A stretch of 64,000 bases of DNA from Nitratireductor thuwali (GCF_036621415.1 NZ_CP030941.1:3718001-3782000), one strand, 5' to 3'; shown: positions 1 to 11,459, counted from the stretch's first letter. Numbers and translations are program-made. The notes: a model not told the origin generated them from the sequence alone.

Positions 1-1
1 C

Positions 2-265
2 CTTCTGGGCGTCGGCTGGAACTTCGGCTTCATCGGCGCAACGGCGATGGTCGCCGACTGCTACCGCAGTTCGGAGCGCAACAAGGTGCAGGGCGTGCAC
101 GATTTCCTGCTCTTCTCCTCCGTTGCCTTCTCCTCCCTCATGTCGGGCCGCGTCTACAACGCATTCGGCTGGGAGATGCTCAATTGGGTCGTCTTCCCTG
201 TCGTGGCCGTATGCCTCGTCGCGCTGACGCTGCTTGCCCTGCGCGGCCGGCTGAGAACCGCCTGA
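2..265 (+). CDS. MFS transporter, C-terminal fragment
   Basis: The last 87 residues of a protein whose start lies before the window. Reading from base 2, the sequence is strongly hydrophobic, with segments resembling the final transmembrane helices of a 12-helix major facilitator superfamily permease: [17 protein letters not shown], then a polar QGVHDF loop, then two more hydrophobic spans ending in a basic cytoplasmic tail. The pattern '[12 protein letters not shown]...Y..SER.KVQG' is typical of MFS proteins from the multidrug/sugar efflux subgroups, but the substrate cannot be told from this part. It ends about 150 bp before hppA on the same strand with no clear terminator between them. Confidence 0.7.
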   Translation, partial: LLGVGWNFGFIGATAMVADCYRSSERNKVQGVHDFLLFSSVAFSSLMSGRVYNAFGWEMLNWVVFPVVAVCLVALTLLALRGRLRTA

Positions 266-416
266 GCGAAAGCGGGGCAAAACGCCGCAGCAAACCTTGA
301 CGATCTGCAGCGACTTGGCAAAAGTCCCGGTCGGGGCGCGGCTTCTTCTTCATCGCGCACTGTTCTCAAGGCCCGGGGGGAGGTCCAGCGGGCCGAAAAT
401 CAAGGGATATTTGGCA

Positions 417-2549
417 ATGACCATGCTTTACGTCGTCATCGCCTGCGGCCTGCTTTCTGTGCTCTACGCCGTTTGGGCGACACAATCGGTCCTTGCGGCC
501 GATCAGGGCAGTGAGCGGATGCGGGAGATCGCGGGCGCCATTCGGGAAGGCGCGCAAGCCTATCTGACACGCCAATACACTACTGTTGCCTTTGTTGGCG
601 CCATCGTCTTCGTGATCGCCTGGTGGCTTTTGACCGCGGCCGCGGCCGTAGGCTTTCTTGTCGGCGCGGTACTGTCGGCAGCGGCCGGCTTCATCGGCAT
701 GCATGTTTCGGTCCGCGCCAATGTGCGGACCGCGCAGGCCGCCTCGAACAGCCTGGCGGCCGGCCTCGATATCGCCTTCAAGTCCGGCGCCATCACCGGC
801 CTGCTCGTGGCTGGGCTAGCGCTTCTGGGCGTGTCGGTCTATTTCGCGATCCTCACAGGCCCCATGGGCCTCGACCCGACCGAACGCACAGTGATCGACG
901 CGCTGGTGGCGCTCGGCTTCGGCGCATCGCTGATTTCGATCTTCGCCCGTCTGGGCGGCGGCATCTTCACCAAGGGCGCGGATGTCGGCGGCGATCTGGT
1001 CGGCAAGGTCGAAGCAGGTATTCCCGAGGACGACCCGCGCAATCCGGCGACCATTGCCGACAATGTCGGCGACAATGTCGGCGACTGCGCGGGCATGGCG
1101 GCGGATCTGTTCGAGACCTACGTCGTCACCGTGGTCGCGACCATGGTGCTCGCATCCATCTTCTTCACCGGCGCCACGGCGGTCACGCTCATGCTTTTCC
1201 CGCTGGTGATCGGCGGCGCCTGCGTGGTGACCTCGATCATCGGCACCTTCTTCGTCAAGCTCGGCTCCAACAATTCCATCATGGGCGCTCTCTACAAGGG
1301 CTTCGTGGCCACGGCGCTTCTGTCGGTGGTTGCGCTGGCGCTCATTGTCTGGCTCTGGCTCGGCGGCTCGTCCGAGTTCACCGCCAGCAACGGAGGGACC
1401 TTCACCGGCCTTGATCTGTTCTATTGCGGCCTCGTCGGCCTTGCGGTCACCGGGCTCATCATCTGGATCACGGAATACTACACGGGCGTCGGCTTCCGCC
1501 CGGTCCGGTCGATCAGCCAGGCATCCGTTTCCGGACACGGGACGAATGTCATCCAGGGGCTGGCCATCTCGCTGGAGGCGACGGCGTTGCCGGCCATCGT
1601 CATCATTGCCGGCATCATCGTCAGCTTCAACCTCGCAGGCCTGTTCGGCATCGCCATCGCGGTGACCACCATGCTGGCGCTGGCGGGCATGGTCGTGGCG
1701 CTCGATGCCTTCGGCCCGGTCACCGACAATGCCGGCGGTATCGCAGAGATGGCGGACCTGCCGGCCGAAGTGCGCCAGACCACGGACGCGCTCGACGCGG
1801 TGGGCAATACCACGAAAGCCGTGACCAAGGGCTATGCCATCGGCTCGGCCGGGCTGGGCGCTCTGGTGCTCTTCGCCGCTTATACGGAGGACCTGAGGTA
1901 TTTCGCGGCCAACGCGGCGCCCGGCTCCTTCTTCGAAGGTGTCAGCGTCGATTTCTCGCTATCCAATCCTTACGTGGTCGTCGGCCTGCTGTTCGGCGGT
2001 CTGCTGCCGTTCCTGTTCGGCGGGCTCTCCATGACCGCCGTCGGCCGTGCCGCCGGCGCCATCGTGGCGGAGGTGCGCCGTCAGTTCCGCGAAAAGCCGG
2101 GGATCATGGAAGGCACTGAGAAGCCCGACTACGGCCGGGCGGTGGATCTGCTGACCAAGGCGGCCATCAAGGAAATGATCGTGCCTTCGCTGCTTCCGGT
2201 GCTCTCGCCGCTGGCGGTTTTCGGGCTCATGTACGCGATCGCTGGCAAGAATGAGGCCTTCGCGTCGCTCGGCGCCATGCTGCTCGGGGTGATCGTCACC
2301 GGCCTCTTCGTCGCCATTTCGATGACAGCGGGCGGCGGCGCCTGGGACAACGCCAAGAAGTCTTTCGAAGACGGCTTTGTCGACAAGGACGGCACGAAGC
2401 ATGAAAAGGGCTCTGAAGCGCACAAGGCCTCGGTGACCGGCGATACGGTCGGCGATCCCTACAAGGATACGGCCGGCCCCGCCGTGAACCCGATGATCAA
2501 GATCACCAACATCATGGCGCTCTTGCTCCTGGCCGTGCTCGCACATTGA
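417..2549 (+). CDS. hppA: K+-insensitive proton-pumping pyrophosphatase (H+-PPase)
   Basis: An integral membrane enzyme that couples hydrolysis of pyrophosphate to proton movement across the membrane. I chose the ATG at 417, giving 710 residues, the usual size; an in-frame TTG at 297 would add 40 residues of unlikely N-terminus. The substrate site is intact: [11 protein letters not shown] (residues 189-199), then an acidic [20 protein letters not shown] stretch, and a second DNAGGIAEM site further on. GNTTK at 463-467 has lysine where potassium-dependent enzymes carry alanine, which by established family knowledge marks the K+-independent subfamily. Residue 192 is Gly where Ala is more usual in DVGADLVGKVE. 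About 16 hydrophobic segments are visible. A hairpin terminator follows immediately. Confidence 0.95.
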   Translation: MTMLYVVIACGLLSVLYAVWATQSVLAADQGSERMREIAGAIREGAQAYLTRQYTTVAFVGAIVFVIAWWLLTAAAAVGFLVGAVLSAAAGFIGMHVSVRANVRTAQAASNSLAAGLDIAFKSGAITGLLVAGLALLGVSVYFAILTGPMGLDPTERTVIDALVALGFGASLISIFARLGGGIFTKGADVGGDLVGKVEAGIPEDDPRNPATIADNVGDNVGDCAGMAADLFETYVVTVVATMVLASIFFTGATAVTLMLFPLVIGGACVVTSIIGTFFVKLGSNNSIMGALYKGFVATALLSVVALALIVWLWLGGSSEFTASNGGTFTGLDLFYCGLVGLAVTGLIIWITEYYTGVGFRPVRSISQASVSGHGTNVIQGLAISLEATALPAIVIIAGIIVSFNLAGLFGIAIAVTTMLALAGMVVALDAFGPVTDNAGGIAEMADLPAEVRQTTDALDAVGNTTKAVTKGYAIGSAGLGALVLFAAYTEDLRYFAANAAPGSFFEGVSVDFSLSNPYVVVGLLFGGLLPFLFGGLSMTAVGRAAGAIVAEVRRQFREKPGIMEGTEKPDYGRAVDLLTKAAIKEMIVPSLLPVLSPLAVFGLMYAIAGKNEAFASLGAMLLGVIVTGLFVAISMTAGGGAWDNAKKSFEDGFVDKDGTKHEKGSEAHKASVTGDTVGDPYKDTAGPAVNPMIKITNIMALLLLAVLAH

Positions 2550-2560
2550 TGGGTCAAGGC

Positions 2561-2600
2561 TAAAAAAATGGGCCCGCGGGATACGCTCCCGCGGGCCTTT
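2561..2600. terminator. Bidirectional Rho-independent terminator between hppA and bamE
   Basis: A perfect 10-bp stem, GGCCCGCGGG (2571-2580) pairing with CCCGCGGGCC (2588-2597), with a 7-nt loop. It is followed by TTT on the plus strand and preceded by a run of seven A (2562-2568), which becomes a T tract on the minus strand. It lies between two convergent genes and can serve both. Confidence 0.85.
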
Positions 2601-2622
2601 CGATTCTGGCTGGTTAAAAAAC

Positions 2623-3135
2623 TCAGTTCGCGCCGAGCGGGTTGGAAGGTGGTCCACCCCTTGCGACACCGGCGATGAGTTGGCCGAGGAAGTTCTGGTC
2701 CTTGCCGCCGGTCGGCGTGGTGCGCGAGATGAAGTCGAACAGCCTGCCGTCCTTGGTGCCGTAGTCGGCGATCTGTGTCACCCGGCCGTCGTCGCCGAAA
2801 TAGACCGCCAGCACCCGCTGGTCGACAAGCTTCGGCTTCATGAAAGCCGCGTTGCGCACGCGCTTTTGTGAAATGTAGTAGAAGACTTCGTTGTCGAAGG
2901 TCGCCGTGGTCGACGGCGTGCCGAGCGCCAGCAGCACCTGCTCGCGGCTAGATCCCACCGGCACCAGTTCCAGTGCCTCCGGATCGACGACATAGCCTTG
3001 CGTGAACGTTTCCCTGGCGTCGAGAGTGGCGCCGATATTATTGCAACCGGCAAGGGTGAGTGCCGCGCCTCCAAGCGCGAGAGCCGCAATGAGCCGGCGG
3101 CTCCTGGTGTTGAATCTGTGCACCTGCAACAACAT
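2623..3135 (-). CDS. bamE: BamE/OmlA outer-membrane assembly lipoprotein
   Basis: A 170-residue lipoprotein of the SmpA/OmlA (BamE) family, a small accessory subunit of the BAM machine that inserts beta-barrel proteins into the outer membrane. It has a basic N-terminus, a hydrophobic signal segment and a lipobox, LTLAGC, at about residues 26-31, so the mature protein should begin with a lipidated Cys. The BamE fold is recognisable from 'GSSREQVLLALGTPS' followed by 'EVFYYISQ' and 'LAVYFGDDGRVTQIADYG'. The C-terminal tail, rich in Gly/Pro, is usual for rhizobial members. It is transcribed away from the cytochrome bc1 chaperone gene, sharing a 164-bp divergent promoter region. Confidence 0.9.
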   Translation of the reverse strand: MLLQVHRFNTRSRRLIAALALGGAALTLAGCNNIGATLDARETFTQGYVVDPEALELVPVGSSREQVLLALGTPSTTATFDNEVFYYISQKRVRNAAFMKPKLVDQRVLAVYFGDDGRVTQIADYGTKDGRLFDFISRTTPTGGKDQNFLGQLIAGVARGGPPSNPLGAN

Positions 3136-3299
3136 CTCCTCTCGGTAGGGCTTCCGGCCGGGCCGTCATGCCACCTTGCACGCATCGGCAAAACCGGTAA
3201 ACCAGCTTTCATTCCGATGCAACTGGACCAGCATGAAGCCAGCGTGTCGGCCGGGGTGCCAAAAGCGCCGAACAAACAGCCTGAAGGAGGGTCTTCCTC

Positions 3300-3854
3300 A
3301 TGTTCCAGTGGCTCGCGGGCGCGCGCCGGCGCAATCGCCGTTCCGTCGTGGATGCCCTTTATGCACAAATCGTGGCGGCCGCGCGGCGACCCAGGTTTTA
3401 TTCCGACTGGCAGGCGCCGGATACGCCGCTTGGCCGGTTCGAGATGCTGTCGGTGCACATGTTTCTGTTTCTGCATCGGCTGCGCGGCGCCGAGGGGGCG
3501 GCCCGCGCCGTCGCCCAGGACGTCACCGATCAGTTTTTCCACGATGTCGACCATTCGCTGCGCGAAATGGGCATCGGTGATCTGGGCGTGCCAAAGCGGA
3601 TCAAGAAGCTGGCGCGCATGTTCTACGGTCGGTTGGCGGCCTATGGCGAAGCTGTCGACGCCCGCGACGAAGCTGCCCTTGCCGAGGCGCTTCGGCGCAA
3701 TATCCGCCCCGAGACGGCAGAATGGAACGAAGCCGCCGACCTGGCCCATTATATCCTCAAAGCGCACGATGCGTTGAACGGGTTGGATGAAGAGGCGTTG
3801 TTGACAGGCAGGCTGTCATTTGCCCCTGTGGAAGGTGATGATGAATCCGACTGA
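3300..3854 (+). CDS. Ubiquinol-cytochrome c chaperone (CBP3-like)
   Basis: A 184-residue protein of the ubiquinol-cytochrome c chaperone family, bacterial relatives of yeast Cbp3, which assists assembly of cytochrome b into the bc1 complex. Recognisable features are the N-terminal 'YAQIVAAARRPRFYSDW' segment, 'PLGRFEMLSVHMFLFLHRLR' and 'FFHDVDHSLREMGIGDL.VPK..K.LA..FYGR..AY', the core signature of the family. A good ribosome binding site, AAGGAGG (3284-3290), sits 9 nt before the ATG. Its 3' end overlaps the start of the next gene by 14 nt, so the two are probably translationally coupled. Confidence 0.88.
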   Translation: MFQWLAGARRRNRRSVVDALYAQIVAAARRPRFYSDWQAPDTPLGRFEMLSVHMFLFLHRLRGAEGAARAVAQDVTDQFFHDVDHSLREMGIGDLGVPKRIKKLARMFYGRLAAYGEAVDARDEAALAEALRRNIRPETAEWNEAADLAHYILKAHDALNGLDEEALLTGRLSFAPVEGDDESD

Positions 3855-4395
3855 CGCCAAAAGCCCTGTTTCCTACCCGTTTCGGGTCAGCCGGCTGGCG
3901 CGCAAGGGCACCGACCTGACGATCACGGCCGATGCCGATCAGCGCGCCGGCCTGGCGAAGGCGCACGGGCTTCTGTCCGTCGAGCGCTTCGATGCCGAGA
4001 TCGCCGTCCGTCCCTGGAAGGCTGACGGCGTCCGGGTAAAGGGCGAGGTCTTCGCCGATATCGTGCAGGAATGCGTCGTCACGCTCGATCCGCTCCCCGC
4101 GCGAATCGCCCAGGATTTCGAAGCCCTCTTCATTCCCGAGGACTCGCGCCTTGCGCGGCAGGAATGGCGCGATGGCGAAATCGTTATCGAGGCTGAAGGC
4201 GCCGATCTGCCGGAACCTTTTTCTGGTGACACGATCGATCTTGGCGCCGTGGCCGAGGAATTCTTCGCGCTCGCGATCGACCCTTATCCGCGCAAGAAGG
4301 GAACGGAGATCGCCTCGAAAGCGGAATCCGCCACCGACGAAAAAAAGGTCGGCCCCCTCTATGAAGGGCTCAAGAAGCTGCGCGGAGAAGGTTGA
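3841..4395 (+). CDS. YceD/DUF177 family protein
   Basis: A 184-residue acidic, soluble protein of the DUF177 (YceD, 'large ribosomal RNA subunit accumulation protein') family. The family signature is present: 'RVKGEVFADIVQECVVTLDPLPARI...F...F.PE' followed by the acidic 'GDTIDLGAVAEEFFALAIDPYPRKKG' region, here including the D-L-G-..-V-x-E core. The ATG at 3841 is preferred over the adjacent ATG at 3838 because GGAAGG at 3830-3835 is then better spaced. In many bacteria yceD sits before rpmF-plsX; in alphaproteobacteria it is found directly upstream of plsX, as here. Its molecular role, probably 23S rRNA accumulation, is not proven in this group. Confidence 0.87.
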   Translation: MNPTDAKSPVSYPFRVSRLARKGTDLTITADADQRAGLAKAHGLLSVERFDAEIAVRPWKADGVRVKGEVFADIVQECVVTLDPLPARIAQDFEALFIPEDSRLARQEWRDGEIVIEAEGADLPEPFSGDTIDLGAVAEEFFALAIDPYPRKKGTEIASKAESATDEKKVGPLYEGLKKLRGEG

Positions 4396-4498
4396 AACGG
4401 GGGAAGCAGGCTGAAACGCGGTTGTGCGCGCGCCCAAAACCGCTATTTTCGCCGGACTTTTCAGGCGGCAGCCGGAAGCAGAATGAGGCAGTGAACGC

Positions 4499-5554
4499 GT
4501 GATACGCATTTCGATTGACGCAATGGGCGGAGACCACGGTCCCGAGGCTACGCTCCCCGGCCTGGTGCGGGTGGTGGAGCGCCGGCCGGACGCGCGCTTC
4601 GTGTTGTTCGGCCGCGAGGAGATCGTTCGTCCCGTCCTGGACAAGCTGCCGCGACTGAAGGAGGTCAGCGAGTTCATCCACTGCGACGTCGCGGTGCGCA
4701 TGGACGACAAGCCCAGCCAGGCGCTGCGCGTGGGACGTTGGAAGTCGTCCATGTGGCGGGCGATCGAGGCGGTCAAGGCAGGCGAGGCCGATGCATGCAT
4801 CTCCGCCGGCAACACCGGTGCGCTGATGGCGATGTCGAAGTTCTGCCTGCGTACGATGGCCGACATCGAGCGGCCTGCCATTGCCGCCATCTGGCCCACA
4901 ATCAGGGGCGAGAGCATTGTCCTCGACGTTGGCGCGACCATCGGTGCCGACGCGCAGCAGCTCGTGGACTTCGCCATCCTTGGCGCGGCCATGGCCAATG
5001 CGCTCTTCGACATCGACCAGCCCACGGTCGGGCTGCTGAATGTCGGCGTGGAGGAGATCAAGGGCCAGGAGGAAGTCAAGGAAGCCGGCCGGATGCTGCG
5101 CGAAGCCGCCCTTGAGACCATGCGCTACCAGGGCTTTGTCGAAGGCGACGATATCGGCAAGGGAACCGTGGACGTGGTCGTGACCGAAGGGTTCGCCGGA
5201 AACATCGCGCTGAAGTCGGCCGAGGGCACGGCCCGCCAGATCGGCGAATATCTGCGCGAGGCGATGGGCCGGACGCTGATGGCGCGTATCGGCTATGTTT
5301 TCGCCCGCGGCGCGTTCGCGCGCCTGCGGGAGAAGATGGACGTGCGAAAGAGCAATGGCGGGGTGTTTCTCGGCCTCAAAGGCATCGTCGTCAAGAGCCA
5401 TGGCGGAGCGGACGAGGAAGGTTTTGCCGCTGCGGTTGAACTGGGCTACGAAATGGTAAAGAGCGGCCTATATGAGAAAACGCGCTCCACGCTCGATCTG
5501 TACCACGCGCGCAAGCCGGCCGTGCCGGCCGTCGATGCGGCTTCAAGGGTTTGA
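4499..5554 (+). CDS. plsX: Phosphate acyltransferase PlsX
   Basis: A 351-residue enzyme that makes acyl-phosphate from acyl-ACP and phosphate, the first step of the PlsX/PlsY route to phosphatidic acid. The start is a GTG at 4499, giving the canonical N-terminus [20 protein letters not shown]. Other hallmarks are 'DDKPSQALR', '[15 protein letters not shown]', '[20 protein letters not shown]' and '[15 protein letters not shown]'. The canonical family motif is D-V-G-A-N; here it reads DVGATIG. fabH follows 9 nt downstream, as in most bacteria, so the two are certainly one transcript with yceD probably upstream of them. Confidence 0.96.
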   Translation: MIRISIDAMGGDHGPEATLPGLVRVVERRPDARFVLFGREEIVRPVLDKLPRLKEVSEFIHCDVAVRMDDKPSQALRVGRWKSSMWRAIEAVKAGEADACISAGNTGALMAMSKFCLRTMADIERPAIAAIWPTIRGESIVLDVGATIGADAQQLVDFAILGAAMANALFDIDQPTVGLLNVGVEEIKGQEEVKEAGRMLREAALETMRYQGFVEGDDIGKGTVDVVVTEGFAGNIALKSAEGTARQIGEYLREAMGRTLMARIGYVFARGAFARLREKMDVRKSNGGVFLGLKGIVVKSHGGADEEGFAAAVELGYEMVKSGLYEKTRSTLDLYHARKPAVPAVDAASRV

Positions 5555-5563
5555 GGAAATAGT

Positions 5564-6535
5564 ATGATCAGGTCAGCCGTGCGCGGCATAGGCTCGGCAT
5601 TGCCGCGCCGCGTCATGAAGAATGTCGAATTCGAAAGCCTCGTCGACACCACCGACGAGTGGATCGTGCAGCGTACCGGCATCCGCCAGCGGCACATCGC
5701 TTCCGATGACGAGACCACCGCGTCCCTGGGCGAGGCGGCGGCGCGCAAAGCGCTCGACGATGCCGGACTGACATCCGCCGATATCGATCTGATCGTGCTG
5801 GCGACCTCGACGCCCAACAACACCTTCCCCGCGACCGCCGTCGAGATACAGGATCGGCTGGGCATGACGCATGGCTTTGCCTTCGACATGCAGGCGGTCT
5901 GTTCGGGTTTCGTCTACGCGGTCAATACGGCCGACCTTCACATCCGCGCCGGCCAGGCCAAGCGCGTCCTGGTGATCGGCTCGGAGACCTTCTCGCGCAT
6001 CCTCGACTGGGAGGACCGCACGACCTGCGTGCTGTTCGGAGACGGCGCCGGCGCCGTCGTCATGGAGGGCGTCGAGGGGGAGGGCAGCCTGGCCGACCGT
6101 GGCGTCATTGCCTCCAGCCTGCGTTCCGACGGCGCCCAAAAGGACAAGCTGTTCGTCGATGGCGGCCCATCGACGACGGGCACCGTCGGCCATTTGCGCA
6201 TGCAGGGCAGGGAGGTCTTCAAGCACGCCGTGGGCATGATCACCGATGTGATCGAAGATGTCTTCGGCCGCGCGGGGATCACCGCTGAAGACATCGGCTG
6301 GTTCGTGCCGCACCAAGCCAACAAGCGCATCATCGACGCCTCCGCCAAAAAGCTGGGAATTGCGGAGGAAAAGGTGATCATCACCGTGGACCTTCACGGC
6401 AACACGTCGGCAGCCTCCGTGCCGCTGGCGCTGGCCCACGCGGTGGACGAGGGCAAGATCAAGCGTGGCGACCTCGTTCTACTGGAGGCCATGGGCGGCG
6501 GATTCACTTGGGGCGCGGTTCTCCTGCGCTGGTAA
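5564..6535 (+). CDS. fabH: 3-oxoacyl-ACP synthase III (FabH)
   Basis: A 323-residue ketoacyl-ACP synthase III that starts fatty-acid synthesis by condensing acetyl-CoA with malonyl-ACP. The catalytic triad is complete: Cys113 in QAVCSGF, His250 in PHQAN and Asn280 in HGNTSAAS. Also visible are '[19 protein letters not shown]' near the N-terminus and 'GDGAGAVV' in the middle. It is 9 nt downstream of plsX and ends 121 nt before ihfA, an arrangement typical of alphaproteobacteria. Confidence 0.97.
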   Translation: MIRSAVRGIGSALPRRVMKNVEFESLVDTTDEWIVQRTGIRQRHIASDDETTASLGEAAARKALDDAGLTSADIDLIVLATSTPNNTFPATAVEIQDRLGMTHGFAFDMQAVCSGFVYAVNTADLHIRAGQAKRVLVIGSETFSRILDWEDRTTCVLFGDGAGAVVMEGVEGEGSLADRGVIASSLRSDGAQKDKLFVDGGPSTTGTVGHLRMQGREVFKHAVGMITDVIEDVFGRAGITAEDIGWFVPHQANKRIIDASAKKLGIAEEKVIITVDLHGNTSAASVPLALAHAVDEGKIKRGDLVLLEAMGGGFTWGAVLLRW

Positions 6536-6656
6536 TTTCTCAACAACAGCAATAATTTGCACGTTGGTGCAGGGCGCTTGACCTTACCCGCCCAAGTTTT
6601 GTAACGTCGCCGCCGTCGCTTGAATTTTCAATAGTTTCGATTGGTTGGGTGGTCGG

Positions 6657-6983
6657 ATGGGGGGAAAGACGGTTACACGAGCCGACCTCGCCGAGGCGGT
6701 TTACCGCAAGGTAGGCCTGTCTCGCACGGAATCGGCGCAGATTGTCGAAATGGTGCTCGAGGAAGTGTGCGATGCGGTGGTCCGCGGAGAGACCGTGAAG
6801 CTGTCCTCCTTCGCTACTTTCCAGGTCCGCGACAAGAATGAGCGTATCGGCCGCAATCCCAAGACGGGCGAGGAGGTTCCGATCCTGCCGCGTCGTGTGA
6901 TGACGTTCAAGGCGTCGAACGTGCTGAAACAGAAGATCCTGGAGGCTCACCAGGCGCGCAAGCGCGGCAAGGCCGCAAGCTGA
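6657..6983 (+). CDS. ihfA: Integration host factor alpha subunit
   Basis: A 108-residue DNA-bending protein of the HU/IHF family. The ATG at 6657 gives [20 protein letters not shown], matching rhizobial IhfA; a TTG four codons earlier is less likely. The DNA-contacting arm is '[19 protein letters not shown]', followed by '[13 protein letters not shown]', which distinguishes IHF-alpha from HU. IHF-alpha pairs with IhfB, which is encoded elsewhere. It sits between fabH and a MerR-family gene, a conserved order in this bacterial group. The basic C-terminal tail ([10 protein letters not shown]) is normal for alphaproteobacterial members. Confidence 0.95.
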   Translation: MGGKTVTRADLAEAVYRKVGLSRTESAQIVEMVLEEVCDAVVRGETVKLSSFATFQVRDKNERIGRNPKTGEEVPILPRRVMTFKASNVLKQKILEAHQARKRGKAAS

Positions 6984-7074
6984 GCCACCTCTGTTGCCGG
7001 ACACCGAAAGCTGCTGAAGTGCAAGTGATTCGGGAATGCCTCCCGAAATGGTCGCCAGCCGTGTGAGAAGCCCG

Positions 7075-7605
7075 ATGGACAAGAGCCCGGATGCCTTTCG
7101 TACCATCAGCGAGGTCGCTGAGGACTTGGATCTGCCGCAGCATGTGCTGCGCTTTTGGGAGACGCGTTTCACCCAGATCAAGCCGATGAAGCGCGGCGGC
7201 GGCCGACGCTACTACCGGCCCCAGGATGTCGAGCTGATCAAGGGCATCCGCTATATGCTCTATGACCAGGGCTATACGATCAAAGGCGTCCAGAAGCTTT
7301 TGCGCGAGAACGGAAACCAGTTCATCATCGCGATCGGCCGCGGCGACATGGCCGCTGTCGAGGCCATTGCCCAGCAGAAAGCGACCGAAGCCGAGGCCAA
7401 GGCCGACAGGGCGGGAGACGAGGAAATGCTCGTCGGAGCGCCGAAAGCCAAACCAAGCCGCCGCTTCTTCGGCATGGCCCGCGGCGAGGAAGACGGCCCT
7501 GTTGCCCCCGATGGCGGACGTCTTTCGCGCGACAACCGCGCGCTCCTGCAGGAAACGCTGTTCGACCTTCTGGAGTGCAAAAGGCTGCTGGACCAGGTGC
7601 GCTGA
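7075..7605 (+). CDS. MerR family transcriptional regulator
   Basis: A 176-residue MerR-type protein with an N-terminal winged-helix domain (about residues 8-75): '[20 protein letters not shown]', then '[20 protein letters not shown]', then '[16 protein letters not shown]'. The remainder has an acidic/alanine-rich linker and a short C-terminal helix ('[20 protein letters not shown]') rather than a known ligand or metal-binding domain; no paired cysteines are present. It belongs to the subgroup found next to ihfA throughout the rhizobia; its targets are unknown. The ATG at 7075 is chosen over one at 7036 because MDKSPD is the usual start. The distance to ihfA is 91 nt, so co-transcription is likely. 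Confidence 0.88.
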   Translation: MDKSPDAFRTISEVAEDLDLPQHVLRFWETRFTQIKPMKRGGGRRYYRPQDVELIKGIRYMLYDQGYTIKGVQKLLRENGNQFIIAIGRGDMAAVEAIAQQKATEAEAKADRAGDEEMLVGAPKAKPSRRFFGMARGEEDGPVAPDGGRLSRDNRALLQETLFDLLECKRLLDQVR

Positions 7606-7700
7606 CCGCTGCCTCTGCTGGTGCTGCTTGCGGCAGGGAACCTCGATCCCCTTCGGGCGTTGGCCAAAAACGGGCCGTTCCGATACAGGGAGAGCAGGCG

Positions 7701-8072
7701 ATGACCGATGTCTTGAGCAGAATTCACAGCGGAATGCGTATCATCGATTCTTCCGGTGAAGAGATCGGTACCGTCGAAACAGTCCACATGCCGGAAGGCG
7801 ATCTGTCGAACCCGGAACCCGAGACTCTGACGGCAGGCCCCAATCCCGGGCAATATGGATCGACGCTGACAGCCTCCCTTGCCCGCGTCTTCACAACCGA
7901 CCGTGTTCCCGAAGTCCTCCAGAAGCGTCTTCTGAGAGAAGGCTTCGTCCGGGTTGACGTAAGCGGGCTGCTGGCCGCGGACCGCTATGTCCTGCCAGAG
8001 CAGATCGAGACCGTTGACGGGGATGCCGTCCACCTGAAGGCTTCCCGCGAAGAACTCATCCGGCGCAGCTGA
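7701..8072 (+). CDS. Small PRC-barrel / DUF2171-like protein
   Basis: A 123-residue soluble protein. The N-terminal part, 'VLSRIHSGMRIIDSSGEEIG' followed by TVETV, is a PRC-barrel type beta motif, and the C-terminal half ('GFVRVDVSGLLAADRYVLPE', then 'QIETVDGDAVHLKASREEL') resembles DUF2171, where such repeats occur in stress-linked proteins. The region between is short and rich in Pro/Gly. An AGGGAGA-type binding site (7687-7693) precedes the ATG. It follows the MerR gene by 95 nt on the same strand and might be a co-transcribed partner, but nothing in the sequence proves it. Function unknown. Confidence 0.75.
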   Translation: MTDVLSRIHSGMRIIDSSGEEIGTVETVHMPEGDLSNPEPETLTAGPNPGQYGSTLTASLARVFTTDRVPEVLQKRLLREGFVRVDVSGLLAADRYVLPEQIETVDGDAVHLKASREELIRRS

Positions 8073-8589
8073 ACACCGGGTGCGGCCGAGGCGGCAGGAT
8101 CAAGCGCCACGCTGATGCAGGCCCAGCTAGGCGGCAAGCGGACCGGACGCCGTGCCGGAGAGTTTCCTCATGCCGTGCGGCAACACAGCTTTTGCCTCGC
8201 CAGCGACCCTTCCGTGCGACCCTATCCGGTAGCTTTGCCGCTGAGGCTTGTATTCCTGGCGGGCAGCGGCCATATGCGGCAGATCGGTCGCTTGGCCGGC
8301 GTGGAGGTCCTGCAGGATATGCGGTGAGGTCCCCGGAAAGCGATCGCATTTGAACTGAAAGACCATGGGCGACCACGAAGGTACTGGCGCCCATTGAAGG
8401 TTCAGGAACGAAGGGAAGCGGGCTCAGGCCCGCTTTTTTGTTTTCCGGGGCAGGTCGAGCCGGATCGCATTTCGTTTCCGGCATGCAAGGGAAAACGCCG
8501 ATGGGTTCCACGGTCAACCGCTTTTCGCGCCGGCGGCGTGATTTTGGCCTTGCGCCGCAATCATCGAAAATATAAGCCTTCACGCGGCT
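8073..8589. other. 517-bp gene-poor region with structured sequence; possible small RNA
   Basis: No convincing protein-coding gene was found on either strand; the open frames here lack family resemblance and good ribosome binding sites. The stretch is not featureless: there is an exact 7-bp inverted pair ATGGGCG (8365-8371)/CGCCCAT (8388-8394) and a strong plus-strand terminator at 8417-8439. A terminator more than 340 bp after the last coding stop suggests either a long 3' UTR of the PRC-barrel gene or an independent non-coding transcript. I cannot match it to a named RNA family by eye. Confidence 0.4.
8417..8439 (+). terminator. Rho-independent terminator
   Basis: A 7-bp stem AGCGGGC (8417-8423) / GCCCGCT (8428-8434) with loop TCAG, followed by a run of T to 8439 and more T after one G. 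It points along the plus strand and lies 345 bp after the end of the PRC-barrel gene. Confidence 0.8.
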
Positions 8590-9917
<1,328 letters not shown>

Positions 9918-9921
<4 letters not shown>

Positions 9922-11459
9922 TAGGCGTTTTCCGTGTCGAGCAGGCGGATAGGGGTAAGGAACAGGATCTTGAGGTCGAACCACAGGGACCAGTTCTCGA
10001 TGTAATAGAGGTCGTACTCCGTGCGCTTGCGGATTTTCTCTTCGGTGTCGAGCTCGCCGCGCCAGCCGTTTATCTGAGCCCAGCCGGTGACCCCCGGCTT
10101 GACCCGATGCCGGGCGAAATAGCCGTCCACAACCTCGTCGAAGAGCCGGTTGTGCGCCTCGGCCGCAATGGCATGAGGGCGCGGCCCGATGAGGGAGAGG
10201 CTTCCGAAGAGCGCGTTGAAGAATTGCGGCAACTCGTCAATGGACGTCTTGCGGATGAACCGTCCGACACGGGTGACGCGCGGATCGTCCTTCACCACCG
10301 CGTTCCTCGCCGTCGGGTCGCATTGCTCCGTATACATGGACCGGAATTTCAGGACCTCGATCTCTTCGTTGTTGAAGCCGTGCCGGCGCTGCTTGAAGAG
10401 AACCGGCCCTTTGCTGTCCAGCTTGATCGCAATGGCCGTCGCCAGCATGACGGGCGAGAAGACGGCAATGCCGAGCAGGCTGAAGAAGATGTCGAACGCC
10501 CTTTTGGCCACGGAGTCCCAGTCGTTGATCGGGCGGTCGAAGATGTCCAGCATCGGCACCGAGCCGATATAGGAATAGGCGCGCGGTCGGAACCGCAGAT
10601 GGCTCGAATGGGCCGAAAGGCGGATGTCGATCGGCAGCACCCACAGCTTGCGCAGCATGGCCAGGACGCGTGCCTCGGCATTGAACGGCAGCGAAACGAT
10701 CAGCATGTCGATGCGCGCGATGCGGGCGAACTCTATCAGTTCCTCGACATTGCCCAGCTTCGGATAGCCGGCCACCACGGGTGGCGAACGCTTGTCGTCG
10801 CGATCGTCGAAGATGCCGCAGATGCGGATATCGTTATAGGGCTCGCGCTCGATCGAGCGGATCAGCACCTCGGCGTTCTTGCCGCCCCCTACAATGACCG
10901 CGCGACGTTCGATCCGCCCGTTGCGCGCCCAACGCTTGAAGAGCTGCGCCGTGGCCAGACGCAGCACGAAGATCAGCCCGAGGCCGGTCGCATACCAGGC
11001 GCCGAGCCAATAGCGAGAGAACTCGGCCGATATCTTCAGGAAGAACAGCGCCACCGTGGCCAGAGCGAAAGTGGCCGACCAGATGAGCAGGATGCGCCCG
11101 ATCTGGCCGATCGGATTGCGCAGCGCCGGCATTTGGTAGCAGTCGGAGAACTCCATCAGAATCACCGTCACCAGCGATATGCCGAGGATGATCAATGGGT
11201 ACTGCCAGTAAAGATGGGTGCCCAGTCCCACATAGCCGGCATAGAGCGCCGCGCCGGAGACGAACAGCAGCCCGAACTCGACGATCCGCATGACGCCGCT
11301 GACCATCACAGGGGACATGGTGTCCCGCCGGTATTGCAGCGCGACCTGATTGGCCACCTGGCCTAGCTTCGGCCTGGCCTTGCGCGGCCCGTTCTCCAAC
11401 TCGGCCGACCTCCGGACAGCTTCCTTCGAGAAACGCGACGTGGGATCATATTTGTTCAT
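9918..11459 (-). CDS. Undecaprenyl-phosphate sugar phosphotransferase (priming enzyme, WcaJ/ExoY type)
   Basis: A 513-residue polyprenyl-phosphate hexose-1-phosphate transferase that loads the first sugar onto undecaprenyl phosphate. The N-terminal half has four or five transmembrane helices (about residues 50-175) followed by a Rossmann-like CoA-binding segment with AVIVGGGKNAEVLIRSI. The C-terminal catalytic domain begins at KRAFDIFFSLLGIAVFSPVM, continues with 'LFKQRRHGFNNEEIEVLKF' and 'KTSIDELPQFFNALFGSLSL', then IGPRP, 'RHRVKPGVTGWAQINGWRGE' and 'RTEYDLYYIENWSLWFDLKI'. These are the canonical motifs of the bacterial sugar transferase family. The sugar is probably glucose or galactose, but this cannot be settled here. 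The short overlap with the next gene indicates coupling. Confidence 0.93.

Noticed and set aside
8056..8583. A 175-residue minus-strand open frame covering the non-coding region before tRNA-Pro.
   Set aside because: Composition is Arg/Pro-rich noise typical of GC-rich DNA, there is no similarity to a family, and it opposes the PRC-barrel gene end and the terminator.
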